From Salinicoccus luteus DSM 17002 (lineage in GTDB: Bacteria; Bacillota; Bacilli; Staphylococcales; Salinicoccaceae): DNA of 64,000 nt. The DNA is taken from assembly GCF_000712035.1 (NCBI RefSeq), contig NZ_JONV01000010.1, positions 62,001 through 126,000 on the forward strand, in the 5' to 3' direction. This document shows, one piece after another, positions 26,648-36,485 of the stretch. A model generated the notes under the pieces. The model worked only from the letters and a program-made list of their open reading frames with translations, searched no databases and was not told the DNA's origin. The translations under genes were made by a program, and so were the position numbers. Position 1 is the first letter of the stretch; the number at the start of each line of letters is the position of its first letter.

Positions 26648-27904
26648 ATGAACCTGAATCGCACACCCATCCCCGTGACGGAAGCGGTGGACAGAGTGAT
26701 CGACCGCATAAAACCCCTGGCCGTGGAAACGGTATCCCATACAGAAAGCTATGGGCGTATTCTTGGGGAAGATCTGAAGGCGACCATGGATGTACCACTG
26801 TTCGACAAATCCGCGATGGACGGTTTTGCCATCCGCGCTGAAGACAGCACCGGGGCATCCGGGGGAAATAGAATCGAATTTGAAGTTGTCGCCGAGGTGC
26901 CGGCCGGATCCACAAGCGACTATGAATTGAAGCCGAATGAGGCATTCCGCATCATGACCGGCGCACCAGTGCCTGAGAGTGCGGATGCTGTGGTCATGTT
27001 TGAACAGACGCGCCAGACGGGAAATACATTTACTGTAAGGAAAAACTTCGAAGCCGGAGAAAATATCGCAATCAGAGGCGAGGAATGCAGGGAGGGCGAG
27101 GTCATCGTGCCCCGAGGGACCTTCATCAACCCGGGCACCGTGGCCACGCTTGCGACATTCGGCTACAAGAATGTGAGGGTATACCGGCAGCCGGTCGTCG
27201 GGATACTTGCAACCGGCAGCGAACTAGTGGACATCGATGCTCCGCTTGAGCCCGGGAAGATACGGAATTCCAACGGACCGATGATCTTGAGTCAGCTCAA
27301 ACGGATGAATATCGAGGGGCGCATGTATGCCCTGGAAGCGGACGACTTCGATGCGCTTCTTGCGAGGGTGCGTGAAATGCTTGGGGAAGTGGATGCAATC
27401 ATCACCACCGGTGGTGTATCCGTCGGTGACTATGACCACCTTCCAAAGCTCTATGAAGCACTGGGCGCTGTGGAGCTGTTCAACAAGGTCGGCATGAGGC
27501 CCGGCAGTGTCACGACGGTAAGCATGCTTGAAGATACACCGCTCTTCGGCCTGAGTGGAAATCCGTCCGCCTGCTATACGGGATTCGAACTCTTCGCACG
27601 GCCTGCCCTCCTGAAGATGATGGGGCACGACCGCATCCATGCACCGATTTTGCAGGCAGTGCTTGATGGCGACTTCAAAAAGGCGAATCCATTCACCCGC
27701 TTCGTCCGGGCGGAGGTCAACTACCGCGACGGCCAGGTATATGCCAGGCCGGCCGGATTCAACAAATCGAATGCGGTCACTTCCATTGCGAGAAGCAACG
27801 GCATCATCGTACTGCCCGGTGGGACAAGGGGATACGCAGAAGGGGATGGTGTCAAAGTCATGATGACCGATATGACGACGGGCACTGCACATTTCGAGCT
27901 ATGA
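26648..27904 (+). CDS. moeA: Molybdopterin molybdenumtransferase MoeA
   Basis: Inserts molybdate into adenylated molybdopterin. The 418-residue product shows [56 protein letters not shown] and [15 protein letters not shown], in the usual order. The ribosome binding site is weak (AGTAGTGATGAA). It begins a plus-strand run moeA-mobB-moaE-moaD-mobA-moaA with overlapping ends; a promoter is expected in the 62-base gap to moaC, where TATAAC (26613) is a candidate -10. Confidence 0.94.
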   Translation: MNLNRTPIPVTEAVDRVIDRIKPLAVETVSHTESYGRILGEDLKATMDVPLFDKSAMDGFAIRAEDSTGASGGNRIEFEVVAEVPAGSTSDYELKPNEAFRIMTGAPVPESADAVVMFEQTRQTGNTFTVRKNFEAGENIAIRGEECREGEVIVPRGTFINPGTVATLATFGYKNVRVYRQPVVGILATGSELVDIDAPLEPGKIRNSNGPMILSQLKRMNIEGRMYALEADDFDALLARVREMLGEVDAIITTGGVSVGDYDHLPKLYEALGAVELFNKVGMRPGSVTTVSMLEDTPLFGLSGNPSACYTGFELFARPALLKMMGHDRIHAPILQAVLDGDFKKANPFTRFVRAEVNYRDGQVYARPAGFNKSNAVTSIARSNGIIVLPGGTRGYAEGDGVKVMMTDMTTGTAHFEL

Positions 27905-28368
27905 AGATTCTGCAGGTCGTCGGCTTCAAGAATACCGGGAAGACGACCCTGATCCGGCGCATGGTGGCACTGCTGAAAGCACAGGGCAGGAGTGTCGCGG
28001 TCATCAAGCACCACCATCTGGATGAGGGCATCATTGATGAAGATACGGATACCGGCAAGTTCCTCTCGGAAGGTGCGGATGTCACGATACTCAACACACC
28101 GGGTATGACGATGCGGACAGAAAATCTGCAACCGTCCCTCGACGCCCAGATTGCACAATTGTCAGAAGACGTCGATGTATTGTTGATAGAAGGATACAAG
28201 CGTGAGGAATATCCCAAAATCGTACTGATCCACTCTTTTACGGATGGTCACACAAATGTAGATAAAATAGGGATTCGGAATGTTTTAAAGCATGCCGATA
28301 TGCGGTATGATGAGGGTAATATTATCCAATGGTTTGATGAATGGAGTTCTGATGATGAAACAGTTTGA
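27901..28368 (+). CDS. mobB: Molybdopterin-guanine dinucleotide biosynthesis protein MobB
   Basis: Small GTP-binding protein (155 residues) thought to assist MobA in attaching GMP to molybdopterin. The P-loop GFKNTGKTT is at residues 8-16, followed by VAVIKHHH and VLLIEGYKREEYPK, typical of MobB. Its ATG overlaps the moeA stop by four bases (ATGA), so translation is coupled. Confidence 0.92.
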   Translation: MKILQVVGFKNTGKTTLIRRMVALLKAQGRSVAVIKHHHLDEGIIDEDTDTGKFLSEGADVTILNTPGMTMRTENLQPSLDAQIAQLSEDVDVLLIEGYKREEYPKIVLIHSFTDGHTNVDKIGIRNVLKHADMRYDEGNIIQWFDEWSSDDETV

Positions 28369-28798
28369 AGTAGTCGAAGCACCGATTGACATCAATCGGT
28401 ATCACGAATATACAATAGATGAAAAGCAGGGCGCCGTGTGCATGTTCACCGGCCATGTCAGGGAATGGACGAAAGGGACGCGGACCGTACATTTGGAGTA
28501 TGAAGCGTACAAACCGATGGCGGAGAAGAAGCTCGCCCAGATCGGGGAGGAAATCAGCGAACGCTGGCCGGGTGTCCGGACGACGATTGCGCATCGTGTC
28601 GGCAAGCTCGAAATTTCGGATATCGCAGTCGTCATTGTGACCAGTGCCCCGCACAGGAAGGACAGCTACCGGGCCAATGAATATGCGATCGAACGCATCA
28701 AGGAGATCGTCCCCATCTGGAAGAAGGAAGTATGGGAAGACGGAGAAGAATGGATGGGCGACCAGCGCCAGTACCATCCAAGCTTGGAGGAGAAATGA
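28355..28798 (+). CDS. moaE: Molybdopterin synthase catalytic subunit MoaE
   Basis: Large subunit of molybdopterin synthase, which transfers sulfur from MoaD to precursor Z. The 147-residue protein has the family blocks FTGHVREWTKG, LEYEAYKPMAEKKL, AHRVGKLEISDIAV and the active-site region SAPHRKDSYRANEYAIERIK ... PIWKKE. ATG codons at 28352 and 28355 are both possible; MKQFEVVEAP at 28355 has the better distance from GGAG. It overlaps mobB. Confidence 0.93.
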   Translation: MKQFEVVEAPIDINRYHEYTIDEKQGAVCMFTGHVREWTKGTRTVHLEYEAYKPMAEKKLAQIGEEISERWPGVRTTIAHRVGKLEISDIAVVIVTSAPHRKDSYRANEYAIERIKEIVPIWKKEVWEDGEEWMGDQRQYHPSLEEK

Positions 28799-28799
28799 T

Positions 28800-29033
28800 A
28801 TGAAAGTAATGCTGTTTGCAGGACTGAAGGAAAAGACCGGCGAAAGCCGCATCACATTGAATACGCCCGGCGCCATGACGGCGGGCGAACTGAAACAGGC
28901 GATATACGCGCAGTTCCCATCACTCGAAGGGGATGTGTTCCAGGTGGCCTGCAACGAGTCATTCGTGAAGGATGACCAGGTCGTGAATGAAGACGATGAG
29001 GTTGCATTGATTCCACCAGTGAGTGGCGGATGA
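28800..29033 (+). CDS. moaD: Molybdopterin synthase sulfur carrier subunit MoaD
   Basis: Ubiquitin-like sulfur carrier of 77 residues ending in the required Gly-Gly (PPVSGG), whose tail is thiocarboxylated via MoeB. The start ATG follows TTGGAGGAGAAATG, directly after the moaE stop. Pairing with moaE upstream and mobA overlapping downstream is the standard staphylococcal order. Confidence 0.93.
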   Translation: MKVMLFAGLKEKTGESRITLNTPGAMTAGELKQAIYAQFPSLEGDVFQVACNESFVKDDQVVNEDDEVALIPPVSGG

Positions 29034-29608
29034 CAGAGACGATCGGCGTCGTATTGGCCGGCGGCAACTCAACACGTTTCGGAGAGGACAAGGCATTCTT
29101 CGAACTGGAGGGGAAGGCAATGTACAGACATGCAGCCGGAGCCCTCGAGGCGGCCGGCGTATGTGATCGCATAGTCGTCAGTACGAATGACCGGCTGAAA
29201 ACATGTTTCAGTGACTATCAGACAGTTGTAGACCACCCGGAATTCCGGGATCAGGGCCCCCTCGGGGGACTTTATGCACTGTCGGCATCCTTTCCGGAGT
29301 GCAGACTGCTAGTCGTGACATGTGATACTCCGTATGTTTCGCCACCATGGCTGCGCATTCTACACGACTGGGCGGCCGGCCACGATGAGGCAATCATCGT
29401 CACGAAGGAAGCGGAACGCCTCCACCCGCTTATCGCGGTGTACCAGGGGAACGGACTGGCTGGAACCATCAGACAGCTGCTGGAAGAAAATCGCCGGAGC
29501 ATGCGCGCTTTATTTGAAAAGAGGGAAATAATCGAAGTGGATGCAGGCCTTCATGACATCGATAACAGGACACTCATGAATATAAACAGAAAGACGGACA
29601 TTCACTGA
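29030..29608 (+). CDS. mobA: Molybdenum cofactor guanylyltransferase MobA
   Basis: Adds GMP from GTP to molybdopterin to form the guanine dinucleotide cofactor used by NarG. The 192-residue product shows the nucleotidyltransferase motif [16 protein letters not shown], the GPLGGLYA loop and the metal-binding [10 protein letters not shown]. It overlaps moaD by four bases (ATGA). Confidence 0.93.
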   Translation: MTETIGVVLAGGNSTRFGEDKAFFELEGKAMYRHAAGALEAAGVCDRIVVSTNDRLKTCFSDYQTVVDHPEFRDQGPLGGLYALSASFPECRLLVVTCDTPYVSPPWLRILHDWAAGHDEAIIVTKEAERLHPLIAVYQGNGLAGTIRQLLEENRRSMRALFEKREIIEVDAGLHDIDNRTLMNINRKTDIH

Positions 29609-29619
29609 GGAGGAATACT

Positions 29620-30642
29620 ATGGTAGAAAGTATTACAGATAAATTTGGCAGACCAATCCGCGATTTGAGAATATCAGTGACTGACCGCTGCAACTTCAGG
29701 TGCCGCTACTGCATGCCGAAGGAGATTTTCGGTGACGACTTCGAATTCATGAAGAAGGACGAACTCCTGTCTTTTGAAGAATTGGAGCGCATCGCAAAGA
29801 TCTATGCTTCCCTCGGTGTCAAAAAGCTCCGGATTACAGGAGGGGAACCCCTGTTGAGGAAAGATCTGCACGAGCTGATCGCCCGGCTCGACAGGATAGA
29901 GGGCATCGAGGACATCGGGATGACGACAAACGGACTGCTGCTCAAAAAGCATGGCAAGAAGCTGTATGATGCGGGTCTCAGAAGGCTCAACATCAGTCTG
30001 GACGCCATGGACGACGAGCTCTTCGGCCAGATCAACGACCGCGGCATCGGGACCTCCAGGATCATCGAGCAGATCGAGTACGCCCTGTCGCTCGGCTTTG
30101 AAATAAAGATCAACATGGTCGTCCAGAAAGGGCTGAACGAACATGAAATACTGCCGATGGCCCGATTCTTCAAGAAAATGCCCGTCACTCTTAGGTTTAT
30201 AGAATTCATGGATGTGGGTAATGATAATGGCTGGAACTTTGATAAGGTGATCACGAAAAAGGAAATCCTCGCCATGCTGGAGGAGGAGTTCGATATCGAA
30301 CCTCTGAACCCTGCCTATTACGGTGAAGTCGCAAAGGTCTACCGCCACAAGGATGCAGAATCCTACCTCGGTTTCATCACAAGCGTGTCGGAGAGCTTCT
30401 GTTCCACCTGTACGCGCGCAAGGCTTTCATCAGACGGCAAGTTCTATGGCTGCCTGTTTGCTGTGGATGGTTTCGACATCAAACAGATCATGCGGGCGGG
30501 CATCTCGGATGCCGAACTGGTTGAAGTGCTGACAGGTGTATGGAACAAGAGGGATGACCGCTATTCGGACCTCAGGACGGAAATTACAGCGGAAAACCGG
30601 CGCAAACGGAACAAAATCAATATGAGCTATATAGGTGGCTGA
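29620..30642 (+). CDS. moaA: GTP 3',8-cyclase MoaA (radical SAM)
   Basis: Radical-SAM enzyme that starts Moco synthesis from GTP together with MoaC. The 340-residue protein has the N-terminal cluster motif Cys24-x3-Cys28-x2-Cys31 (CNFRCRYC) and the C-terminal second cluster C-x2-C-x13-C (CSTC ... YGC). It ends in Gly-Gly, as is usual for MoaA. The ATG follows TGAGGAGGAATACT. Last gene of the Moco run; a hairpin terminator follows. Confidence 0.96.
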   Translation: MVESITDKFGRPIRDLRISVTDRCNFRCRYCMPKEIFGDDFEFMKKDELLSFEELERIAKIYASLGVKKLRITGGEPLLRKDLHELIARLDRIEGIEDIGMTTNGLLLKKHGKKLYDAGLRRLNISLDAMDDELFGQINDRGIGTSRIIEQIEYALSLGFEIKINMVVQKGLNEHEILPMARFFKKMPVTLRFIEFMDVGNDNGWNFDKVITKKEILAMLEEEFDIEPLNPAYYGEVAKVYRHKDAESYLGFITSVSESFCSTCTRARLSSDGKFYGCLFAVDGFDIKQIMRAGISDAELVEVLTGVWNKRDDRYSDLRTEITAENRRKRNKINMSYIGG

Positions 30643-30644
30643 GG

Positions 30645-30672
30645 AAACGTGAAGTATATCTTCACGTTTTTT
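30645..30672 (+). terminator. Intrinsic terminator between moaA and cydD
   Basis: AAACGTGAAG pairs with CTTCACGTTT and is followed by TTT. Only about 20 bases remain before cydD, so cydDC is likely expressed by read-through or from a promoter further upstream. Confidence 0.7.
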
Positions 30673-30692
30673 GTCGATAGGAAGGAAAAATT

Positions 30693-32264
30693 ATGAAGCT
30701 GAACATGCCAATAAAATACCTGATCCTCTATATCTTCATGTCTGCACTCGGGGTGCTCGCATTCATCATGTTCGGACACTACCTCTCCACGGCGCTTGAG
30801 GATATCGTCATAGAGGGGGCTGCACCTGCTGCTGGCGCAATGATCTGGATTGCCCTGTTCTTCATCCTCTATGCACTCCTTTCTGCACTGTACAAAGTAA
30901 TCGGGGCGAGGGTGGCGAATAGCAGAATCGAAGCGCTTGCGCACAGGGTGGTGGCAAGGATTGGTGACCAGACGCGGAAGCATTCGGAATCGATGCTCAA
31001 TGCAATCTTCGTCCACCTCGAGAAGTATCGTCCATTTGAAAAGGTGTTCATTCCGACCGTCATCCAGACGGCAGTCAAAATTACGGTCATCATCGCTGCG
31101 ATGTTCCTGATCCACAGGAATGCAGCCTTCATCATGCTGTTCACAGCGCCGTTCGTGCCCCTCTACTATGTACTGGTGGGGCTCCGGACCAAGGACGAGT
31201 CCGAGGCGCAGGCCGCCCAGTTCGATGAACTCGGCACACTGTTCCTCAATCTGATCCGGGGAAAGAATACGGTCAAGCATACAGGGGCGGAGCATACGGT
31301 AATCGAAAGACTCAGGCAGTATAACGAACGCTATGTCAGGGAGACCATGCATATTCTGAAGTATGCCTTCCAGTCCACATTGATGCTCGAATTCATCACG
31401 ATACTCGGCATCGGACTGATTGCACTTGAAGTGGGGCTGCAGATCATCATTTTCGATGGTATCACCTTCTATGCGGCCTTCTTCACACTGCTGCTCGCTC
31501 CTGAATTCTACAATGCCCTGAAGGTGCTCGGCATCGAGTTCCATAACGGAAAACTCGCGCAGGGACATCTGGAACGCATAGAGGAATGGCTCGATACCGA
31601 TTCCGACAGGAGCGACTACAGGACATTTGATGCAGCGCCCGAGTCCGTTGCACTAAGGAACGTCTCCATCGGCCATGGGCAGGATATGCTGCTCGAAAAT
31701 GTCGATATGGCACTGCCGGAGACGGGTTTCATTGCCATCACCGGCCCATCGGGCATCGGCAAAAGTACGTTCATACGCATGCTGCTTGGCCTGCATCGGC
31801 CAAGGAAGGGTACTGTCGCTCTGTCAGATGAAGATGTCGGATACATTTCGGACGAGGTCTACTTCTCGGACACCACGATCCAAGAATATGTTTCAGATGG
31901 TGAGTATGGGGAGGCGGATGTTATCAGTATACTGGATCAGCTCAGGCTGATGGACAGTCTCGACAATCTGGAGAAAGGCATCCATACACCGATAGTGAAC
32001 CACAACATCCCACTCTCCGGCGGTGAAATCGTCAGACTGAAGATGGCAAGGGTGCTGATCCGTCGGCCCCGCATCATCCTGATGGACGAGCCGACCGAAT
32101 TCCTTGATGCCACGACCGAGGCGCTCATCATGGAACACTTGGCTGAACTCAAGCAGGAGGCGGCAATCGTGGCAGTGGTCCACCGCAGGAAACTGCTGAA
32201 AATCGCGGACCGCCACTACACATTCAGCAACAGGCAGATCACCCTCGCGAAAGGGGAGTCATGA
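30693..32264 (+). CDS. cydD: CydD-type thiol/heme ABC exporter subunit
   Basis: Membrane-ATPase fusion (523 residues) of the CydDC type, which exports glutathione/cysteine or handles heme and is needed to assemble cytochrome bd and some other cytochromes. Six membrane segments cover roughly residues 1-285. The ATPase half has Walker A GPSGIGKST, signature LSGGE, and Walker B IILMDEPTE. The ATG follows GATAGGAAGGAAAAATT. It pairs with the next gene, whose start overlaps it by four bases. Identity as CydD is supported by the paired half-transporter layout and respiratory context rather than by a unique motif. Confidence 0.8.
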   Translation: MKLNMPIKYLILYIFMSALGVLAFIMFGHYLSTALEDIVIEGAAPAAGAMIWIALFFILYALLSALYKVIGARVANSRIEALAHRVVARIGDQTRKHSESMLNAIFVHLEKYRPFEKVFIPTVIQTAVKITVIIAAMFLIHRNAAFIMLFTAPFVPLYYVLVGLRTKDESEAQAAQFDELGTLFLNLIRGKNTVKHTGAEHTVIERLRQYNERYVRETMHILKYAFQSTLMLEFITILGIGLIALEVGLQIIIFDGITFYAAFFTLLLAPEFYNALKVLGIEFHNGKLAQGHLERIEEWLDTDSDRSDYRTFDAAPESVALRNVSIGHGQDMLLENVDMALPETGFIAITGPSGIGKSTFIRMLLGLHRPRKGTVALSDEDVGYISDEVYFSDTTIQEYVSDGEYGEADVISILDQLRLMDSLDNLEKGIHTPIVNHNIPLSGGEIVRLKMARVLIRRPRIILMDEPTEFLDATTEALIMEHLAELKQEAAIVAVVHRRKLLKIADRHYTFSNRQITLAKGES

Positions 32265-33877
32265 TGGAATTCTTGAAAAATGAAAGGAAGCAGATACTCT
32301 ACAGCATCATGCTTGGCCTTGTCGGTGGTCTTGTCGGCATTGCCCTGTTCGGGCTCAGCGGGTACATGATCAGCCTGAGCTTCTTCGATCCGCCATTCTT
32401 CGTCATCATACTGATCATTGCAGTCATCAAACTTTTCGGCATGATGAAGGGGGCTTTCAAGTACATTGAACGGCTCCTTTCCCATGAGGCGACTTTCCAG
32501 CTGATCGGCCGGCTCAGACTGGACTATTTCAGAAGCACGATCCGGACCGGGCGGAATACGCACAGTGTAAAGTTCATCCAGAAGCTGAACCAGTATTTCG
32601 AGCAGGTGGAGAACTATTACATCCGTATCATCTATCCATACATCGTTGCCGTACTGATTTCACTGCTCCTCATGGTGCTCTCGGTCTACTTCGGCATGGC
32701 TTTTGTGGTGCTGACAGGCGGGATTGGGCTCATGCTGCTCTTTGTCATTCCAAAGGTTTTTGAAGGACGGATGTCGAAAGCGCTCGAAGCAAGGGAGGCC
32801 ACGGATGATGCCCTCTACAGCAGGCTCTATCACTTCATCCATGACTATACAGACCTATGGGTGACAAAAAGGGCGGGGAGGGAAGAGGCGCGCCTCTCCC
32901 CTGATATGGAAAGGATCAGAAGGAATGAGGACAAGGTGGCCATGTATGAAGCAGCGATGCAGTTCATTGCCCAGCTGGTCCAGATTTCAGCAATCATCCT
33001 GATCATCCTTATGCTCCAGGAAGATACACCGCTGTGGGTGCCGATGGTGATGCTCATTGCCCTGAGCTATTTCGATCTGGCAATGCCCGTAATGAATCCT
33101 GCTAGCCAATACCGGAGGGTGAGGGCGGCAGTATCAGAACTGGAAACGGATGTGCCCCAGGAGGAGACGGGGGCGCATTCTGAAGTGACGGCAATCCAGG
33201 TGGCAGGACTGGACTTCCGTTATCCGAATGCATCGCTTGATGTACTGAAGGATATATCTGTGACATTCAAAAAAGGCGAGAAGCATGCCATCATCGGCAG
33301 CAGCGGTTCCGGCAAGACGACTTTGATTGAACGCGTCATCCATGGAGACCCGGCAGTGACCCTCTATAATGGGGACAAAGAGGCAGGTCACAGTGCATTG
33401 AGGGGCAATGCTTCAATCATGCCGCAGCAGCTGGATTTCTACAACGCGACGGTGATGGATAACATCACTCTGTTCGGACATGTCGAAAGGTCGCAGGCAG
33501 AAGCCGAAAACGATCTGGAGGCGTTGGGAATGGCGCACTATGCACCAGAGACAGCCATCGAATTCACCGGCAGGCTGTCGGGTGGTGAACAGAAGCGGCT
33601 CCATTTCATCCGCATGCTGGCTGAAGACAAGCCACTGTGGATTATGGATGAGCCGACGGCACGGCTGGATGACCGTCTGAAGCAGAAGATATGGGACCGC
33701 ATACTCTCAAAGCCGACACTCATCATAAGCACGCATGATCTCAGCAGGCTCGAAGCATTCGATTTCATCCATTATATGGAGCAGGGACGCATCATCGAAT
33801 CGGGTCCATACGAAGAGCTGATGCAGCAGAAAGGTGCAGTATACCAGGCAGTCCAGCGCTTCAAAGACTTGCTATAG
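32261..33877 (+). CDS. cydC: CydC-type thiol/heme ABC exporter subunit
   Basis: Second half of the heterodimeric exporter, 538 residues, with an N-terminal six-helix domain and an ATPase domain holding Walker A GSSGSGKTT, signature LSGGEQKR and Walker B LWIMDEPTA. It starts at an ATG overlapping the cydD stop; a second ATG follows immediately. N-terminal ERKQILYSIMLGLVGGLVG resembles CydC. Adjacent placement to the nitrate respiration and Moco genes suggests that respiratory complex assembly functions were gathered here. Confidence 0.8.
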   Translation: MMEFLKNERKQILYSIMLGLVGGLVGIALFGLSGYMISLSFFDPPFFVIILIIAVIKLFGMMKGAFKYIERLLSHEATFQLIGRLRLDYFRSTIRTGRNTHSVKFIQKLNQYFEQVENYYIRIIYPYIVAVLISLLLMVLSVYFGMAFVVLTGGIGLMLLFVIPKVFEGRMSKALEAREATDDALYSRLYHFIHDYTDLWVTKRAGREEARLSPDMERIRRNEDKVAMYEAAMQFIAQLVQISAIILIILMLQEDTPLWVPMVMLIALSYFDLAMPVMNPASQYRRVRAAVSELETDVPQEETGAHSEVTAIQVAGLDFRYPNASLDVLKDISVTFKKGEKHAIIGSSGSGKTTLIERVIHGDPAVTLYNGDKEAGHSALRGNASIMPQQLDFYNATVMDNITLFGHVERSQAEAENDLEALGMAHYAPETAIEFTGRLSGGEQKRLHFIRMLAEDKPLWIMDEPTARLDDRLKQKIWDRILSKPTLIISTHDLSRLEAFDFIHYMEQGRIIESGPYEELMQQKGAVYQAVQRFKDLL

Positions 33878-33940
33878 TATTATATTTCAGTAAATGCTAC
33901 ACTGGTTGAAACATAACGTGGCGTGAAAGAAGGGATAAAC

Positions 33941-34792
33941 ATGAAAAAAATAGCAGTGGTAACGGATTCCGCTTCCGGTGTCGATTATGCATACAAGGAG
34001 AAGCATGACGTCAAAGTGCTTCCAATGTCTGTCATCATCAATGGTGTCGCCTATAGGGATGGCATTGATGCGACGACTGAAGAAATATATGACATGCTGA
34101 AGGAAAGCGGGGAAGGGGCAAAAACCTCCCAGCCGACCATCGGCGAGTTCATGGAAATATATGAAGCACTTGAAGCGGATGATGACTATGAAGCAGTCAT
34201 AGCCATCCACGCATCGAGTGAGCTTACAGGCACATACCAGAGTTCGATCAGTGCATCGGAAGGCATGTCAAAGCCTGTATATGTCATCGATTCCCGTATC
34301 GGCAGCTATCCGATGAAGCAGATGGTCGAGCATGCAGTGGAGGCCAGGGAGTCGGATAAGGATATAGAGGAAGTCGTTGATGAGATCAGGGAGATGACTA
34401 CACAGACCCAGCTCTACCTCCTCCCCCAAAGCTTCAGTCAGATGAGGAAAAGCGGAAGGGTATCCGCTTCCCAGTCAATGCTTGCCTCTGTACTCAATAT
34501 CCATCTGAAACTTGAATTCGATGATGGCAAGGTCGTCGTCGGAGAAAAGCTGCGTACCAAAAAGAAGATAGTCAATGCAGTGCTTGAAAATCTCGAGTCG
34601 CACATAAAGGAAGACGCGGTGGAAACAATCGGCATTGTGCATGCCGGCAGTTCGAGTCTGGTGGATGAATGGAAAAGGAAGATCAAAGAGCGATTGCCCC
34701 AGGTCGATTTGGTAGTCGAACCCCTGGTTACTGTAGCCGGGGTGCACACCGGACATGGCACAATTGGATTCGGGTTTACAAAAGGCCGATAG
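33941..34792 (+). CDS. DegV family fatty-acid-binding protein
   Basis: DegV-family protein (FakB-like) of 283 residues; known members bind a fatty acid and present it to the kinase FakA. It opens with KKIAVVTDSASGVD and has the conserved TSQPTIGEFMEIYE, AIHASSELTGTYQS and DSRIGSYPM segments. The start at 33941 follows AAGAAGGGATAAAC; a GTG six codons upstream was rejected. It is a single gene closed by a terminator. Confidence 0.88.
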   Translation: MKKIAVVTDSASGVDYAYKEKHDVKVLPMSVIINGVAYRDGIDATTEEIYDMLKESGEGAKTSQPTIGEFMEIYEALEADDDYEAVIAIHASSELTGTYQSSISASEGMSKPVYVIDSRIGSYPMKQMVEHAVEARESDKDIEEVVDEIREMTTQTQLYLLPQSFSQMRKSGRVSASQSMLASVLNIHLKLEFDDGKVVVGEKLRTKKKIVNAVLENLESHIKEDAVETIGIVHAGSSSLVDEWKRKIKERLPQVDLVVEPLVTVAGVHTGHGTIGFGFTKGR

Positions 34793-34796
34793 GAAA

Positions 34797-34831
34797 TGCG
34801 ATTCGGAATCAGTTCCGGATCGCAATTTTTT
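34797..34831 (+). terminator. Intrinsic terminator after the degV-family gene
   Basis: TGCGATTCGGAA and TTCCGGATCGCA form a twelve-pair stem with one mismatch and a four-base loop, followed by six T. Confidence 0.88.
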
Positions 34832-35120
34832 CTGCAAGTCCGAAAAAGCATGGAGGCCAGGAGTGGCGCTTGGACATAAAGCCTACATATTATATTAGGA
34901 ATAAAAGTGACTGGTAGTAGCAAGGGGAAAGCCGATTATGGTAAAATGACTATAATTATTAACTTTTGGGAGGTGACTACAATTGGGAAGGCGGATTTGA
35001 AATTTCATGTGCCGACTGAGATGTTAGAAGAGAATCGTTACCCTGTTTCAGAAAGCACTTTACGCGAAAATTGTAGTCATATATTACCGGAGGTGAATCC
35101 CTTCTAGACAAGGGAACTAA
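34832..35120 (+). promoter_or_regulatory. Structured leader region upstream of the MpfA-like gene
   Basis: About 290 bases without an obvious gene. TATAAT at 34951-34956 is a candidate -10. Two arms, TGACTACAATT (34974-34984) and AATTGTAGTCA (35069-35079), are exactly complementary over 11 bases and would enclose about 84 bases. A second hairpin, TCCCTT/AAGGGA (35097-35114), would hide the ribosome binding site of the downstream gene. An open frame of 41 codons after an SD-like GGGAGGTGA (34968-34976) runs from an ATT (34982) to a TAG at 35105-35107. It does not match any riboswitch class I know. Confidence 0.5.
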
Positions 35121-36452
35121 TTGGACATAACCACGATATGGAACTTAACTTTATTTGTAATTCTTATATTACTCACAATGCTTTTTGTAGGATCTGAATT
35201 TGCACTCGTCAAAGCAAGGCTTTCCCGCATCGATCAGCTCATTGAAGAAGGAAACAGGAAAGCGCGCCGCGTGCGCAAAATGACATTGGAACTCGACTAT
35301 TACCTATCCGCATGTCAGCTGGGTATTACTGTAACTGCCCTTGGTCTCGGCTGGATCGGGGAGTCGACTTTCGAAGTCGTGCTGCACCCTCTTTTTGAAC
35401 TGATCGGGGTACCTGATCAATTGACGACGGTATTGACCGTGGCGCTGGCATTCATCATCGTCACATTCATTCATGTTGTTGTCGGCGAACTTGCACCAAA
35501 GACAGTCGCAATCCAGTATGCTGAAAAATTGGCATTGATACTTTCAGGCCCCCTGTATTTCTTCGGAGTCATCATGAAACCACTGATCTGGACGATGAAC
35601 GGCGCAGCAAGATTCCTCGTCAGACTCGTCGGGTTCAAGGATGTGCCCGTTGAACAGGCCCACTCTGAAGATGAGCTTAAGATTATAATGACACAAAGTT
35701 ATCAAAGTGGAGAAATAAATCAGACGGAACTGGCATACATGCAGAACATCTTTTCATTCGATGAAAGGCTGGCAAAGGACATCATGGTGCCAAGAACACA
35801 GATGATCACACTGACGGACCCTGTAAATATCGAAGATGTACTGGAAAATGTCAAAGAGCATAACTATACCCGCTACCCTGTAACCGAGGAGAGTGGGGAC
35901 AAGGACCAGATCATCGGCTTCCTCAATGTGAGGGAGTTTCTGACGAACCATGTGTCGGATGAAGAAGTCAGACCAGAGGATCATATACATGAAATACCGA
36001 TGCTTACTGAAGTCTCCCGCATCAGTGACGCACTGGTGAAGATGCAGCGTGAGCGTGTGCATATCGCACTCATCATCGACGAGTACGGTGGTACAGCGGG
36101 TATGATCACGATGGAGGATATCCTTGAAGAGATCGTCGGAGAAATCAGGGACGAATTTGATGAGGATGAGGAACCTGATATTGTCAAGGTCGAGGATAAC
36201 ATCTATCATATAAATGGACGCGTACTGCTCGATGATCTCAATGAGCAGTTTGACATCACATTCGACAACAGTGACGACATCGATACCATCGGCGGTTGGC
36301 TGCAGAGCGTCAATACCGATATCGAAACGGATGACTATGTCAATACGGAAGAAGACAAATGGATTGTACTCGATATGGATAACCATCTGATCAAACAGGT
36401 TGCGCTGCTCAAAGGCTATAACCAGTCTAATGATGATAATGAAGAGGAATAG
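35121..36452 (+). CDS. CBS/CorC domain membrane protein (hemolysin C family, MpfA-like)
   Basis: A 443-residue protein with an N-terminal DUF21-type membrane domain (three to four helices, about residues 5-170), a pair of CBS domains (about 205-340; [11 protein letters not shown] and [24 protein letters not shown]) and a C-terminal CorC_HlyC domain. Homologues such as staphylococcal MpfA protect against high magnesium, probably as Mg exporters. Translation starts at TTG (35121) behind AAGGGA, since no ATG fits the conserved N-terminus. The gene follows the unusual leader described above and ends at a bidirectional terminator. Confidence 0.85.
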   Translation: MDITTIWNLTLFVILILLTMLFVGSEFALVKARLSRIDQLIEEGNRKARRVRKMTLELDYYLSACQLGITVTALGLGWIGESTFEVVLHPLFELIGVPDQLTTVLTVALAFIIVTFIHVVVGELAPKTVAIQYAEKLALILSGPLYFFGVIMKPLIWTMNGAARFLVRLVGFKDVPVEQAHSEDELKIIMTQSYQSGEINQTELAYMQNIFSFDERLAKDIMVPRTQMITLTDPVNIEDVLENVKEHNYTRYPVTEESGDKDQIIGFLNVREFLTNHVSDEEVRPEDHIHEIPMLTEVSRISDALVKMQRERVHIALIIDEYGGTAGMITMEDILEEIVGEIRDEFDEDEEPDIVKVEDNIYHINGRVLLDDLNEQFDITFDNSDDIDTIGGWLQSVNTDIETDDYVNTEEDKWIVLDMDNHLIKQVALLKGYNQSNDDNEEE

Positions 36453-36485
36453 AAATAGAACCCCACAGAGTGGGGTTCTATTTTT
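36453..36485. terminator. Bidirectional terminator
   Basis: TAGAACCCCA pairs with TGGGGTTCTA, flanked by an A-rich and a T-rich side. It serves the CBS-domain gene (+) and the helicase gene (-). Confidence 0.88.

Noticed and set aside
34832-35120. Known Mg or Mn riboswitch (M-box, yybP-ykoY) upstream of the MpfA-like gene
   Set aside because: I looked for the conserved cores of both classes and did not find them; the region is reported only as an unassigned structured leader.
34870-35130. Ten-base repeat TTGGACATAA at about 34870 and 35121
   Set aside because: Short, without further similarity around it; likely chance.
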